From Rosistilla oblonga (lineage in GTDB: Bacteria > Planctomycetota > Planctomycetia > Pirellulales > Pirellulaceae), in contig NZ_CP036292.1 in the NCBI RefSeq assembly GCF_007751715.1, positions 1,364,001 through 1,428,000 on the forward strand: DNA of 64,000 bases, given 5' to 3'. This document shows, in pieces, positions 36,897-46,362 of the stretch; position 1 is the stretch's first letter; each line of letters begins with the position of its first letter. Below the pieces are notes generated by a model. That model saw only the letters and a program-made list of their open reading frames with translations, ran no database searches and was not told where the DNA came from. Position numbers and translations under genes: made by a program.

Positions 36897-39170
36897 ATGG
36901 AAGTATCATCAGAACTCGCAGATGCGATCGTACGTTATGTTCACAGTCCCGAATATCGACCCTGCAAGCCGAAGCAGATCATGCAGGCGTTGGAGTTGGA
37001 GGACGAACAATATCGCGAAGTCCGCCGCACGGTGAAGTGGCTCGTCCTGCAAGGACAACTCGATTACGCATCGAACCATCTCGTGATTCCGCCCGGTGAG
37101 GTGCATGCGACCAAGCGGCGGCAGAGTTCTCCGCTGGTCCGCGGCATCTTTCGGCTGGCTCAAGCCGGTTTTGGCTTCATCCGCCAAGAGGGAACCGGCG
37201 AACAAGCGGCTCCGCTGGAGGACGTCTTTGTGCCCGAACCGTATGTCGCCGACGCCTTCGACGGCGACTTTGTCGAAGCCCGTCTGGTCACCAACCGCTC
37301 GCGATCGCGGGGCGGAATGGAAGGGCATATCGAACGGGTGATCAAACGCGCCACGCGGCAGTTTTCCGGAACGTTCCGCAAAAGCGGGCAGGAGAATCTC
37401 GTCCTTCTGGATGGCACGCATCTGAAGCATCCGATCTCGGTCGGCGATACGCGGGGCTTGCCGCTGAAGAACGATGACAAAGTGGTTGTCGAAGTCGTTC
37501 AGTTCCCCGAGCGCGACGGCAGCGGCGGCCAGGGCGTGATCATGGAGGTCTTGGGGAGCAGCAAAAATCCGGCTGTCGATACGATGGCGGTGATGCGGCA
37601 ATACGGTTTGCCCGAAGAGTTCCCCGAGGAAGTGATGGCCGCAGCGCGGGAACAAGCCGACAAGTTTGACGAATCGATTCCGGCCGACCGTCGCGATCTG
37701 ACCGATCTGCTGACGCTGACGATCGATCCGTTTGATGCCCGTGATTTCGACGATGCGATCTCGCTGCAGGCGATCGAAAACGATCACTGGCGGCTGTCGG
37801 TTCACATCGCCGACGTCTCGCACTTCATCCCCGAAGGATCGATCCTCGATCAGGATGCCAAGCAGCGGGCGACCAGCGTCTATCTGCCCGACCGCGTCGT
37901 GCCGATGATCCCCGAGATCATCAGCAACCATTTGGCCAGTCTGCAGCCCGATCGGGTTCGGTATGCGAAGACCGTCGAAATCGAATTCACCGGCGGCGGT
38001 GCGGTTGTCGCCACGCAGGTCTACAACAGCGCGATCCGCAGCGATTGTCGGCTGACTTACGAACAGGTCGATCAGTTTTTAGATAACCCCGACTTGATGC
38101 GGCAGAAGCTGGGGGATGCGATCTGCGATCAATTGCAGCGAATGCACACGTTGGCGATGAAGCTGCGAGCCCGCCGGATGGAGCAGGGATCGCTCGAAAT
38201 GGACCTGCCCGAGATCAAGATCGATCTCGATTCCAACGGCAAGGTCCGCGGTGCCCATCTGGTCGTTAACACCGAAAGCCACCAGGTGATCGAAGAATTT
38301 ATGCTCGCCGCGAACCAAGGCGTTGCGACTTGGTTCGACGACATGAAGTTCGATTTCCTGCGCCGCATCCACCCCGCTCCCGAACGCCGCAAGCTGCGCC
38401 AACTGGCTCAATTCCTGAAGGATATCGGTATCCCCGGGGATGATTTAGAGAACCGCCACGCGGTCCGCCGAGTCTTGAAATCGGTCAAGAACACGCCGTT
38501 GGATTATGCGGTCAACTACGCTGTACTTAAGGCGACTAACAAAGCGATCTACGGTCCGCATCGCGAGGGGCACTACGCTTTGGCGATGGATCACTATTGC
38601 CACTTCACCAGCCCGATCCGCCGCTATCCCGACCTCACGATCCATCGGATGGTGCAGAAGTTGACCGAAGGGAACAAGAATCCCAGCGATCCGATGCCGG
38701 TGTTGATCCGATTGGGGCACCACTGCAGCGATCAAGAGAAGAACGCCGAAGCAGCCGAACGCGAATTGATCCGCATCAAGTTGCTGCATCATATGAATAA
38801 GAATATCGGCGAAACCTTTGAAGCCGTGGTCACGCGGGTCCATCCCGACGGACTGTACGCACGCGGGATCAAGATGCCGGCCGAAGGTTACATCTCGATC
38901 GATAAACTGCCGCCGGACAACTACCGCTTCGAACGCAAGGGGCATCGATTGGAAGGCTTCCGCGAAGGGAACCAGTTCCGGCTGGGAGATCGCGTGGTGG
39001 TCAAGATCGACAAGGTCGACATGCAGGCGCGGGAGCTGTTCTACGGCTTGGTCAGCAAGGATCGCGGCAAGGGGCCGAAGCACCATCTGAAGAACAAAGC
39101 CAAGCCGGCGACGGCGGGAACTGCGAAAAAACGGGACCGCCGCGGCGGCAAAAAGAAACGCAAACACTAG
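36897..39170 (+). CDS. rnr: Ribonuclease R
   Basis: 3'-5' exoribonuclease that digests structured RNA. The 757 residues contain an N-terminal winged-helix-like region (about 1-65), cold-shock-type OB domains (about 80-220), and the RNB catalytic domain with IDPFDARDFDDAI near residues 277-289, whose aspartates bind magnesium. An S1 domain near the C-terminus (GETFEAVVTRVHPDGLYARG) and a Lys/Arg-rich tail ending KKKRKH follow. The length fits RNase R better than RNase II. The ATG at 36897 begins 125 bases after the kinase stop; there is no obvious functional link with the kinases. Confidence 0.95.
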   Translation: MEVSSELADAIVRYVHSPEYRPCKPKQIMQALELEDEQYREVRRTVKWLVLQGQLDYASNHLVIPPGEVHATKRRQSSPLVRGIFRLAQAGFGFIRQEGTGEQAAPLEDVFVPEPYVADAFDGDFVEARLVTNRSRSRGGMEGHIERVIKRATRQFSGTFRKSGQENLVLLDGTHLKHPISVGDTRGLPLKNDDKVVVEVVQFPERDGSGGQGVIMEVLGSSKNPAVDTMAVMRQYGLPEEFPEEVMAAAREQADKFDESIPADRRDLTDLLTLTIDPFDARDFDDAISLQAIENDHWRLSVHIADVSHFIPEGSILDQDAKQRATSVYLPDRVVPMIPEIISNHLASLQPDRVRYAKTVEIEFTGGGAVVATQVYNSAIRSDCRLTYEQVDQFLDNPDLMRQKLGDAICDQLQRMHTLAMKLRARRMEQGSLEMDLPEIKIDLDSNGKVRGAHLVVNTESHQVIEEFMLAANQGVATWFDDMKFDFLRRIHPAPERRKLRQLAQFLKDIGIPGDDLENRHAVRRVLKSVKNTPLDYAVNYAVLKATNKAIYGPHREGHYALAMDHYCHFTSPIRRYPDLTIHRMVQKLTEGNKNPSDPMPVLIRLGHHCSDQEKNAEAAERELIRIKLLHHMNKNIGETFEAVVTRVHPDGLYARGIKMPAEGYISIDKLPPDNYRFERKGHRLEGFREGNQFRLGDRVVVKIDKVDMQARELFYGLVSKDRGKGPKHHLKNKAKPATAGTAKKRDRRGGKKKRKH

Positions 39171-39328
39171 CGGTCTCGGTGGGGGCAAATCGCGACACGC
39201 GAAGGGCCACGCCAGCACGGCGGCGACGAGAATCGACGAAGAATTTGCATCGGGGCGGCGGAGCGTGCATGATTGGTGCTTCCTGCCTTTCCCGCTTTCC
39301 TCCGTTTTCTCGTTTCAAGAGTGCTGTG

Positions 39329-41455
39329 ATGGAACCCCGCCGCTTTGTTGCTTGCCTGTTTGCACTGAGTCTATTGGTTATGAGTCACCAGGTTGTTGGC
39401 CAATCGACCGCGCCCGAATTGACGACGCTCGATTCCCACTTCCCGATGCAGGTCCCCGCCAGCAAGCAGGCGATCGAGTCGCAGAACGAACACGTTCGCA
39501 CGATGCTGCGATTGGCTAACGGATTGATTCCGATGCCCGAGTTGGCCGATCCGCAGCCGACGATTTATGGCCGCCGCGAAATGGACGGCTACAGCATCGA
39601 AAAGATCTACTTCGAGAGCCTGCCCGGTTTTTATGTGACCGGGAATTTGTATCGCCCCGCCAAGGCAGCCGACAAGGCGCCGATCGTCTTGAGCGCCCAC
39701 GGCCACTGGACCGACGGTCGATTCTACGACGCCGGTGACAAAGCGGCGCGAGCGGCGATCGCGATGGGAGCCGAGCGTTTTGAATCGGCAGCTCATAACG
39801 TCATCCAAGCTCGCTGCGTGCAGTTCGCGCGGATGGGATGTGTCGTCTTGAACTGGGATATGGTCGGGCACGCCGACAGTCAACAGATCTCGATCGACCG
39901 GATTCACGGTTTCCGCACTCAGGCCGCCGAGATCGAAAACACCGCCGACGGTTGGTTGTTGTTCAGTCCTCAGGCCGAAAGCCATCTGCAATCGCCGATG
40001 GGGCTGCAGACGATCAATACGTTGCAGGCGGTCCGCGTCGCTCAGATGCTGCCGGGCGTCGATTCGTCGCGAATCGCGATGACGGGAGCCAGCGGTGGCG
40101 GAACGCAGACCTTCGTCGCCGCTGCGATCCAACCAGCGATCACCGCCGCGTTTCCCGCGGTGATGGTCAGCACGGGGATGCAGGGAGGATGCACCTGCGA
40201 AAACGCTTGCTATCTGAGGATCGATGGCGGAAACATTCACATCGCATCGTGCATCGCTCCGCGTTGGTTGGGGATGACCGCTGCGGACGATTGGACTCGC
40301 ACGATGCCGACCGACGGATTTCCCGAACTGCAACGCGTCTACGAATTGTTTGGCGCCAAGAACCGCGTCAGCCTCGCCCCGGCGATCCACTTCAAGCACA
40401 ACTACAATCACGTCAGCCGCGTCGCCTGTTATTCGATGCTGAACAAAGCGTTTGGGCTGGGGCTGCAGGAGCCGATCCTCGAATCCGACTTCCAACGGTT
40501 GACCGCGGAAGAGCTGACCGTTTGGGATGACCAGCACCCTGCCCCGCCGGCTGGCTTGGACTTCGAACGCAAGCTGCTGAAGGCTTGGCACGAATCGACG
40601 CAGCGGAAACTCCAGCGGACGCTAGCGGTTGCTGATGACAAGGGAGCAGGATTTCGCGACGTCGCTGGGCCCGCGGTCGAAGCGATGGTTGGATACCGCG
40701 CCGACGAAGGCGTTGCAAAAGCTGAATTCGATTTGGCGTCGAAGCAGGAAGATAATGGCAGCCTGGTGATGACGGGGGACCTGACGTCGGCTGGCGAGGC
40801 GGACAAGTTGCCCGTCTACTTCAACTATCCCGATCAATGGAACGGCAACGTCACGCTGGTCGCCGACGTCGGCGGAATCGCCGCGGTCGAGAAACGCCTG
40901 GCCGATCCGGAGTCTCCCTACGCGAAACTGCTGGCATGGGGAACCTGTATCGCCACCTGCGATCTGCCCGCTGCCGAAGGAGATGACGAGGGGACGAAAC
41001 AGAAACTGGTCCGCCAGGATCGGCTAGCCGCCTGTTTCACCTACGGATACAACCGCGCTTTGTTGCTGCGTCGCGCGAAGTCGTTGCTAACGTTGGCTCA
41101 GTTCATGCGCAACCACGAGCGGACTCCAAAGCAGATCCAGATGGATGGTCTTGGGGAAGCGGGCCCGATCGTCGCGGTAGCTGGTGCTGTCGCGGGACCG
41201 TTGGTCGACGGTTGCCGCATCGACCGCGGAGACTTCCGCTTCCAGGATGTCGCCAACATCGCCGACGCCAACTTTGTTCCCGGCGGAGCCCGCTATCTGG
41301 ACCTGCCTGGAATCTTGGCCCTTCACGCACCGCGGCCGTTGGAAGTGAACGGCGGGGCAAAGGGAACGTTCGACGCAACGGAAGCTCAGTATAAGAAGAT
41401 GGGGGCACTGGGCAGCTTGAAGATCGCCGAACACGAGTCGGCTAATAGCCAATGA
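39329..41455 (+). CDS. Secreted alpha/beta hydrolase (acetylxylan-esterase-like)
   Basis: From the ATG at 39329 the protein has 708 residues and begins with a signal peptide (RRFVACLFALSLLVMSHQVVGQ). The frame is open for 50 codons upstream, but that part lacks a signal peptide and looks non-coding. The hydrolase domain shows SAHGHWTDGRFYDAGD near residue 118 and a nucleophile elbow MTGASGGGTQTF near residue 253. A second, smaller domain follows. Related proteins in planctomycetes are annotated as acetylxylan esterases or dienelactone-type hydrolases; the substrate is probably a polysaccharide ester but is not shown. Confidence 0.8.
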   Translation: MEPRRFVACLFALSLLVMSHQVVGQSTAPELTTLDSHFPMQVPASKQAIESQNEHVRTMLRLANGLIPMPELADPQPTIYGRREMDGYSIEKIYFESLPGFYVTGNLYRPAKAADKAPIVLSAHGHWTDGRFYDAGDKAARAAIAMGAERFESAAHNVIQARCVQFARMGCVVLNWDMVGHADSQQISIDRIHGFRTQAAEIENTADGWLLFSPQAESHLQSPMGLQTINTLQAVRVAQMLPGVDSSRIAMTGASGGGTQTFVAAAIQPAITAAFPAVMVSTGMQGGCTCENACYLRIDGGNIHIASCIAPRWLGMTAADDWTRTMPTDGFPELQRVYELFGAKNRVSLAPAIHFKHNYNHVSRVACYSMLNKAFGLGLQEPILESDFQRLTAEELTVWDDQHPAPPAGLDFERKLLKAWHESTQRKLQRTLAVADDKGAGFRDVAGPAVEAMVGYRADEGVAKAEFDLASKQEDNGSLVMTGDLTSAGEADKLPVYFNYPDQWNGNVTLVADVGGIAAVEKRLADPESPYAKLLAWGTCIATCDLPAAEGDDEGTKQKLVRQDRLAACFTYGYNRALLLRRAKSLLTLAQFMRNHERTPKQIQMDGLGEAGPIVAVAGAVAGPLVDGCRIDRGDFRFQDVANIADANFVPGGARYLDLPGILALHAPRPLEVNGGAKGTFDATEAQYKKMGALGSLKIAEHESANSQ

Positions 41456-41817
41456 TGCGCAAGTGTCTTGCGACTTGAAGCGACTTTTGAACAGGGGAAT
41501 GTTTGTGGATTGATCGATTGCCCTTGTTCCGATTTTTCCGTCGCGATAGAGTTGGCAGCGGAGAGTTATCCGTTGCCGCAGATGATTCGATTTTTGCTAA
41601 CGCGTCACCGATTGTTCCCCCGATAGAATACGTGGACAGTCATCCTGAACGCTAGCAAAGTCGCTTATTTCTGCTACGGATTGCATTTCCCAACGACACG
41701 GAATGCGGCGTATTAGATTGTCCTGATGCGGGTTTTCCACATCACCAATACTGCCGCATGGCCTGTCGCATCACTGCGGCCAGGTTGCATCTTCACCGTA
41801 CAGGGAGCCTTCTACCG
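41456..41817. other. Intergenic region upstream of flgM
   Basis: 362 bases with no supported gene. It should hold the flgM promoter. I looked for a sigma-54 type -24/-12 element and for a sigma-28 type promoter and did not find a convincing match. Confidence 0.35.
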
Positions 41818-42117
41818 ATGCAGATTTTTGGTCCATACCGCGTGAGTACACCTCAGCCGACCAATAATGTTTCGCGCACCAATCAAGTTGTCGAAAATCG
41901 AGCCACCAGTGGCTCGAGCCAACCCGTCGATCAATTAGACCTTTCCTCGGAAGCTCAAGGGATCAATCGTCTCTCGGGAGCCAACGAGACCGGCGTGGTC
42001 GATGGCATTCGGTTTGATAAAGTGGCGGATATCCGGCGGCAGATCGCCGACGGCAGCTACGACACCGACGACAAATTGAGCGCGGCGTTGGATCGTTTGT
42101 TGGACGAAGTGGGTTAA
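41818..42117 (+). CDS. flgM: FlgM-family anti-sigma-28 factor
   Basis: 99 residues from the ATG at 41818; AGGGAG lies about eleven bases upstream. The N-terminal half is polar and Ser/Asn/Gln-rich, as expected for the disordered part of FlgM. The C-terminal half, VDGIRFDKVADIRRQIADGSYDTDDKLSAALDRLL, matches the FlgM sigma-binding helices. FlgM holds back the flagellar sigma factor until the hook is complete. No flagellar genes or fliA are in the window, so this is an isolated copy. Confidence 0.82.
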   Translation: MQIFGPYRVSTPQPTNNVSRTNQVVENRATSGSSQPVDQLDLSSEAQGINRLSGANETGVVDGIRFDKVADIRRQIADGSYDTDDKLSAALDRLLDEVG

Positions 42118-42311
42118 TCCCCCGCGGCGGCCCGACTTGCGGAGCGCAAACCCGAACCAGCGAATGACGGCCTGCCATTGGTCCCCGCTTGCCAAAGGCG
42201 TATACTTCTTCGCTTGACGCACCCGATGCCACCGGCGTCCACTTTTCGAGGACGCGGTGTCGTTTTCTCTCGCGTTCGGTTTAAACTGGAAGGGGCTTCC
42301 AGCATTATGCG

Positions 42312-42851
42312 TTGCCTCCCGAATTCCCCTGTCGTGCTTTGAGTTACGTAGTTGTGTCCGATTCAGCCCCACTTGGAAAAGTTGCCGTTTCGCTGACTCC
42401 CCAAGAGAGATTTGAGGAGTTTTTGCAGAGTCGCGGCCAACGGAACACCGAGCAGCGTCGATTTCTTGTCGATCGCGTGTTCAGTAACCACGAGCACTTC
42501 GACGTCGATTCGCTGATCGAGCAACTGCCGCGCAAGGGGCAGGAAAACTACGTCAGCCGTCCGACGGTCTACCGCGCCCTCAAGGAATTTGTCGATGCTG
42601 GGCTGTTGCGCTGCTTCCAGTTGGAGGGGCGTTCGGTCTACGAACACGATTACGGTTATCCGCAGCACGATCATTTGTACTGCACTCGCTGCCAGAAATT
42701 GATCGAGTTCACAAGCGAAGAGATCATGAAAATTCGGTCTCAGGTCGCGGTCCAACACAGCTTCCGTGTGACCAGCCATCGCTTGATCATTCAGGGGGTC
42801 TGCCAGGACTGCTCCCGCCGGCGGAAGAAACGCAAGCAGGACCTAATCTAG
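42312..42851 (+). CDS. Fur-family transcriptional regulator
   Basis: Winged-helix metal-responsive repressor. The DNA-binding part reads RGQRNTEQRRFLVDRVFSNHEHFDVDSLIEQL...VSRPTVYRALKEFVDAGLL. The dimerisation part contains YGYPQHDHLYCTRCQKLIEF, with metal-binding His and Cys residues, and a C-terminal CQDC, giving a CxxC pair at each site as in structural-zinc members. The C-terminus is strongly basic (RRRKKRK). The start is uncertain: TTG at 42312 and 42339 and GTG at 42354 are all in frame, and none has a good ribosome-binding site. The family-like region begins around residue 27 of the longest form. The regulated metal cannot be told from the sequence. Confidence 0.9.
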   Translation: MPPEFPCRALSYVVVSDSAPLGKVAVSLTPQERFEEFLQSRGQRNTEQRRFLVDRVFSNHEHFDVDSLIEQLPRKGQENYVSRPTVYRALKEFVDAGLLRCFQLEGRSVYEHDYGYPQHDHLYCTRCQKLIEFTSEEIMKIRSQVAVQHSFRVTSHRLIIQGVCQDCSRRRKKRKQDLI

Positions 42852-43077
42852 GTCTGTTTCCCCCAAATTGGAGTGCTGTAGGGGTGGCGACGTTGCCACT
42901 ACTGGCAATTAATTGGGTTGCTTGGGTAATATGAAGGCGTTCAACGGGGAAACGCCTTGCGATTCGACTCTCGCACTGCCGAAAATGAATGGGGTTCCGT
43001 GCTGCCAGCATGTCTCAGAAGCAATCTGATGGCATCGGCCCAGCAAGTCAATTCTTCACTCACTTGGACTAAGGCTC

Positions 43078-45012
43078 GTGAATTCAACAACTCGATTTTG
43101 TACGGGAGCTCTGATTGGGCTGTGCGCTGTATTAAGCAACGCGCTGACCCCGGCAGCATCATCTGCTCAGGCATTCCCCCCCAATCGCACGTTGCTGTCC
43201 AACGAGACCCAAGCGATTTTCGAGTTTCTCGATGTGCCGCGGTTTGAAGCCCGCTGGGAGAATTCGGTTACCGGGTCGCTCTCGGAATCGCAGGTTTTTA
43301 AACCGTTTTTCGATTCCCAACGGGAGTCGCTCCGCCAGCGTCTGTCCGAATCGGGGCTGGCGTTCAACTTCACGCTGAACGATATCCGTGCGATCGCCGC
43401 GGGCGAAGCGACGCTCGCTTGGCTGCAACTGCGGAATACCAACGCGGTTTGCATCCTGATCGACACCCGCGGCCGCGACGCTCAGACGGCGGAGGTGCTG
43501 CAACGCATCGATGCTGAACTGAAGGAGCACCGCGGCGCGACGATGACCAAGATCGATTACCGAGGTCACGCCGTATCGACCTACATATTAAAGAAGAAGC
43601 TGGGCCAGATCAAAGTCGAGCAGTTTAGTTATGTTCGCATCGACGGCCGATTGATCGCGGCGGATCAATTGGATGCCGTCAAAGGCTTGGTCGATCGCAT
43701 CGATGGTTCGGGCGACCTGATCAAGGCGAACGACTTTGTGGCGGTGGAGTCGAAGATTGGCGAAGGTGCCGATGACGATATCCGTTGGTTTGTGCGGCCG
43801 CTGGGTTTCGCTCGCGTGTTGGAAGCTCGCAGCGGTGGCTTGAAGAAGCAACAGCTCGATACGATTCAATTGCTGCAGGAACAGGGTTTCGATGCGATCC
43901 GTTCGGCGGGGGGCCACGTCCGCTTGGACGATGAGAAGTTCGACGTTCGTCATCAGACTTACGTCAACGCGCCGCCAACCACCGATCTGCCCAGCAAATA
44001 CAAGTTGGCCGGCCGGATGCTGCAGTTCCCCAACGTCGACGAACAGGATCCGCCGGCTTGGGTGCTCCCCACCGTCGCCTCTTATCTCGACGGAAACTGG
44101 AAGTTGGAAGAAGCCTTCTGGGCCGCCGAGACGCTTGTCAATCAAGCCGTTGGCGATGAGATCTTCCGCCGCGTCGTCGATGGTATCAAGAAAGACAAAG
44201 ACGGTCCGCAGATCGATCTGGCCAACGACATCATCGCCAACTTTCGCGAGCGGGTGATCATGCTGACCGACAACGTCGAACCGGTTTCCAAAGACAGCGA
44301 ACGGATGCTGATCGGTGTGCTGTTGAAGAACGAGGCGGTCGTTAAGGCAGCGATCGACAAGGCGATGAAAAGCGATCCCAACGCCAAGGAATTCCCCTAC
44401 GCTCACCACAACTGGATCTGGCAGGTCACGCAGCCCGACGAGGCCGATGATGAAATCGAGCTCGAAGGTTTTGAAGACTTTGAAGAGTTCATCGACGAAA
44501 CCGATGGCAAGCAGGCCACGCCGCTGTTGAACCAATGGGCGATCACTGTCTACGACGGCTATCTGTTGTTTTCCAGCCACGCACAGATGCTTGTCGATTC
44601 GATCGAACACCAGCGTCAATCCGAGCGTCAGGCGTTGCAGGACGCTCCCGATTTCGTGCGGATGCGTGCGGCGTTGCTGGACCAATACGGACCCGATCGT
44701 GCGATCTGGCGGGTGCTGCGATCCGACCGCGCCTTTCAAGCCAAATATGAACTGCTGCGTCGCGGTGAGTTGAAGCAGTCCGATTCGGTGCTGGCGGCAA
44801 TCGTTCGCCGACTCTTCAAGGATTCCGAAGACACTCCCGAAGAGGAGGACTTGAAGGTCGACGGCGCGAAACTGCCTGCCTACGACGTCTTCAAAGAGCA
44901 TCTGCAACCGTCGGGCGTGACCCTGAAGACCGAGCCCGACGGCTGGTTCCTGCGGGGACTGATGCTCAAACCGATCGATGCTCCCGCACCAAACGTCGCG
45001 GCCCAGCGGTAG
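43078..45012 (+). CDS. Large secreted protein of unknown function
   Basis: 644 residues beginning at a GTG, with AAGG a few bases upstream and a signal peptide (about 1-32, ending near SSAQA). The mature part alternates helices and strands rich in Asp, Glu, Leu and Arg, with an acidic patch near residues 460-485 (DEADDEIELEGFEDFEEF). I recognise no catalytic motif. The layout is reminiscent of DUF3352-like secreted proteins common in planctomycetes, a weak resemblance only. The following gene starts 57 bases later and may be co-transcribed. Confidence 0.7.
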   Translation: MNSTTRFCTGALIGLCAVLSNALTPAASSAQAFPPNRTLLSNETQAIFEFLDVPRFEARWENSVTGSLSESQVFKPFFDSQRESLRQRLSESGLAFNFTLNDIRAIAAGEATLAWLQLRNTNAVCILIDTRGRDAQTAEVLQRIDAELKEHRGATMTKIDYRGHAVSTYILKKKLGQIKVEQFSYVRIDGRLIAADQLDAVKGLVDRIDGSGDLIKANDFVAVESKIGEGADDDIRWFVRPLGFARVLEARSGGLKKQQLDTIQLLQEQGFDAIRSAGGHVRLDDEKFDVRHQTYVNAPPTTDLPSKYKLAGRMLQFPNVDEQDPPAWVLPTVASYLDGNWKLEEAFWAAETLVNQAVGDEIFRRVVDGIKKDKDGPQIDLANDIIANFRERVIMLTDNVEPVSKDSERMLIGVLLKNEAVVKAAIDKAMKSDPNAKEFPYAHHNWIWQVTQPDEADDEIELEGFEDFEEFIDETDGKQATPLLNQWAITVYDGYLLFSSHAQMLVDSIEHQRQSERQALQDAPDFVRMRAALLDQYGPDRAIWRVLRSDRAFQAKYELLRRGELKQSDSVLAAIVRRLFKDSEDTPEEEDLKVDGAKLPAYDVFKEHLQPSGVTLKTEPDGWFLRGLMLKPIDAPAPNVAAQR

Positions 45013-45069
45013 CCGCCCGCGCTGCGGGGAGCCGCAAGTTCCTCATCTCGAATCCTGGAGTAAACACTT

Positions 45070-45636
45070 ATGGCCAACGACCCCATCGCTTTACTGGCAC
45101 CAGGATTGCGCGGTTGGACGATCGCTGATCGCTTCGATTTTGCGGAGCGAGGCGAGATCTCGCTCGACTCCGGAACGCTTTCGATCGGCAAGGGCCGACC
45201 GGCCAGTGGACTCAGCTATCGCGGGCCGCAACCGGGCGACTTCTACCGCATCGCTTGGGAGGCTCGCCGCACCGCCGGCAGCGACTTCTTCTGCGGCCTG
45301 ACCTTTCCGATCCGCGGCAGCCACGCGACGCTGATCGTCGGCGGTTGGGGGGGCGGTGTGATCGGGATCTCGAACATCGACAACATGTCGGCTGTCGAAA
45401 ATCCGACGACCGAATATCGCGAGTTCGAACTGAACCGCTGGTATCGGTTTGAGATGGAGGTCAACAAAACGGCGGTGCTGTTTGCGATCGATGGTGAACG
45501 CGTGATCGATCTGGATCACGACGAACACAAATATTCGGTCTGGTGGGAGCAAGAGCAGATGGCGCCGATCGGGCTGGCCACCTGGGATACCGCCAGCGAG
45601 ATCCGCAAGCTGACGCTGACGAATCTCGACGGCTGA
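45070..45636 (+). CDS. Small concanavalin-fold protein (DUF1080/LamG-like), cytoplasmic
   Basis: 188 residues without a signal peptide. The segments ISLDSGTLSIGKGRPASGL, FYRIAWEARRTAGSDFFCGLTFPI and ELNRWYRFEMEVNKTAVLFAIDGERVIDLDHDE follow the strand order of DUF1080 or LamG-type jelly rolls. The usual secretion signal is absent. It follows the large secreted protein by 57 bases and ends before a strong terminator at 45707-45743. Function not known. Confidence 0.65.
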   Translation: MANDPIALLAPGLRGWTIADRFDFAERGEISLDSGTLSIGKGRPASGLSYRGPQPGDFYRIAWEARRTAGSDFFCGLTFPIRGSHATLIVGGWGGGVIGISNIDNMSAVENPTTEYREFELNRWYRFEMEVNKTAVLFAIDGERVIDLDHDEHKYSVWWEQEQMAPIGLATWDTASEIRKLTLTNLDG

Positions 45637-45706
45637 TGCATCGCCGCGATGCCGAGGATCTGCGTCGCGCTGCCGATGCAAATCAGAACGGAACCGAAGA
45701 ATAAAA

Positions 45707-45743
45707 AAAGAGCCTGGCCGGAAACTTTCCGGCCAGGCTCTTT
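45707..45743. terminator. Perfect 18-bp bidirectional intrinsic terminator
   Basis: AAAGAGCCTGGCCGGAAA pairs exactly with TTTCCGGCCAGGCTCTTT around a single base, so the real loop is a few bases larger. A-runs lie on the left flank and T-runs on the right, so it can terminate both the plus-strand gene ending at 45636 and the minus-strand ferredoxin gene ending at 45774. Confidence 0.92.
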
Positions 45744-45773
45744 CTGCTTAAGCAGCTTGAACTCGCGGCGATC

Positions 45774-46052
45774 TTATTCGTCGGCCAGCGGTTCTTTCTT
45801 CTCGGTGATCACTTCGCACTTCTCAGCTTCGTCAGCGTTCATCTGAGTGTATTCCGACCATTCGTCGGGAACGTTGTCTTCGTGGAAGATCGCTTCGACG
45901 GGACATTCGGGAACACACGCTTCGCAATCGATGCATTCTTCGGGGTGGATGTAAAGCATCTTCTCACCCTCGTAAAAGCATTCGACGGGGCAGACGACAA
46001 CGCAATCTGTATATTTGCAACCGAAGCAAGGTTGAGCTACTACATGAGTCAT
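45774..46052 (-). CDS. fdxA: 7Fe ferredoxin, FdxA type
   Basis: 92 residues. The first half reads [21 protein letters not shown] and the second [18 protein letters not shown]. This is the arrangement of Azotobacter FdI-type ferredoxins that carry one 3Fe-4S and one 4Fe-4S cluster, and the KYTDC phrase is characteristic. The acidic C-terminal tail is usual. It stands alone with its own leader (46053-46362) and terminator. It could supply electrons to enzymes such as the sulfite reductase or IspH encoded in this window, but that is speculation. Confidence 0.93.
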   Translation of the reverse strand: MTHVVAQPCFGCKYTDCVVVCPVECFYEGEKMLYIHPEECIDCEACVPECPVEAIFHEDNVPDEWSEYTQMNADEAEKCEVITEKKEPLADE

Positions 46053-46362
46053 TCTTGAAAACCTTTCTGGATCTTTTCTTACGCGAATCTGGATGGGGCC
46101 TTGGGGAGCCAGCCGGCCAGAAAACTCACATCCCTGAATTCAGTTGATCGGTAACGTACCTGTCACAGCACCAATCTTTTCCAATTTCCCCGCAGACACA
46201 AGACGACAAACGACCGCATAAAGGTTCGCGCTTGCATCAGTCGGAATCGTAAAGCTCCAAACGACTTATGTCAACGAAACCAACGCTCCAAATCACGCGA
46301 TCGGCCTAACATTTTGCGGGCTCTCTATTGAGATCCGATCTCGCTAAGCCGGCTTGGATTCA
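46053..46362. other. Intergenic region upstream of the ferredoxin gene
   Basis: 310 bases between the ferredoxin start and the aroC stop, both minus strand. An AGAAAGG sequence about eleven bases before the ferredoxin ATG is a plausible ribosome-binding site. No gene or strong hairpin is evident in the rest. Confidence 0.4.

Noticed and set aside
41456-41817. Sigma-28 or sigma-54 promoter before flgM
   Set aside because: No stretch fits the GG-N10-GC or TAAA-N15-GCCGATAA patterns well enough.
43588-44907. 439-codon minus-strand frame opposite the large secreted protein
   Set aside because: The plus-strand frame has a signal peptide and ribosome-binding site; the minus frame has neither and no family resemblance.
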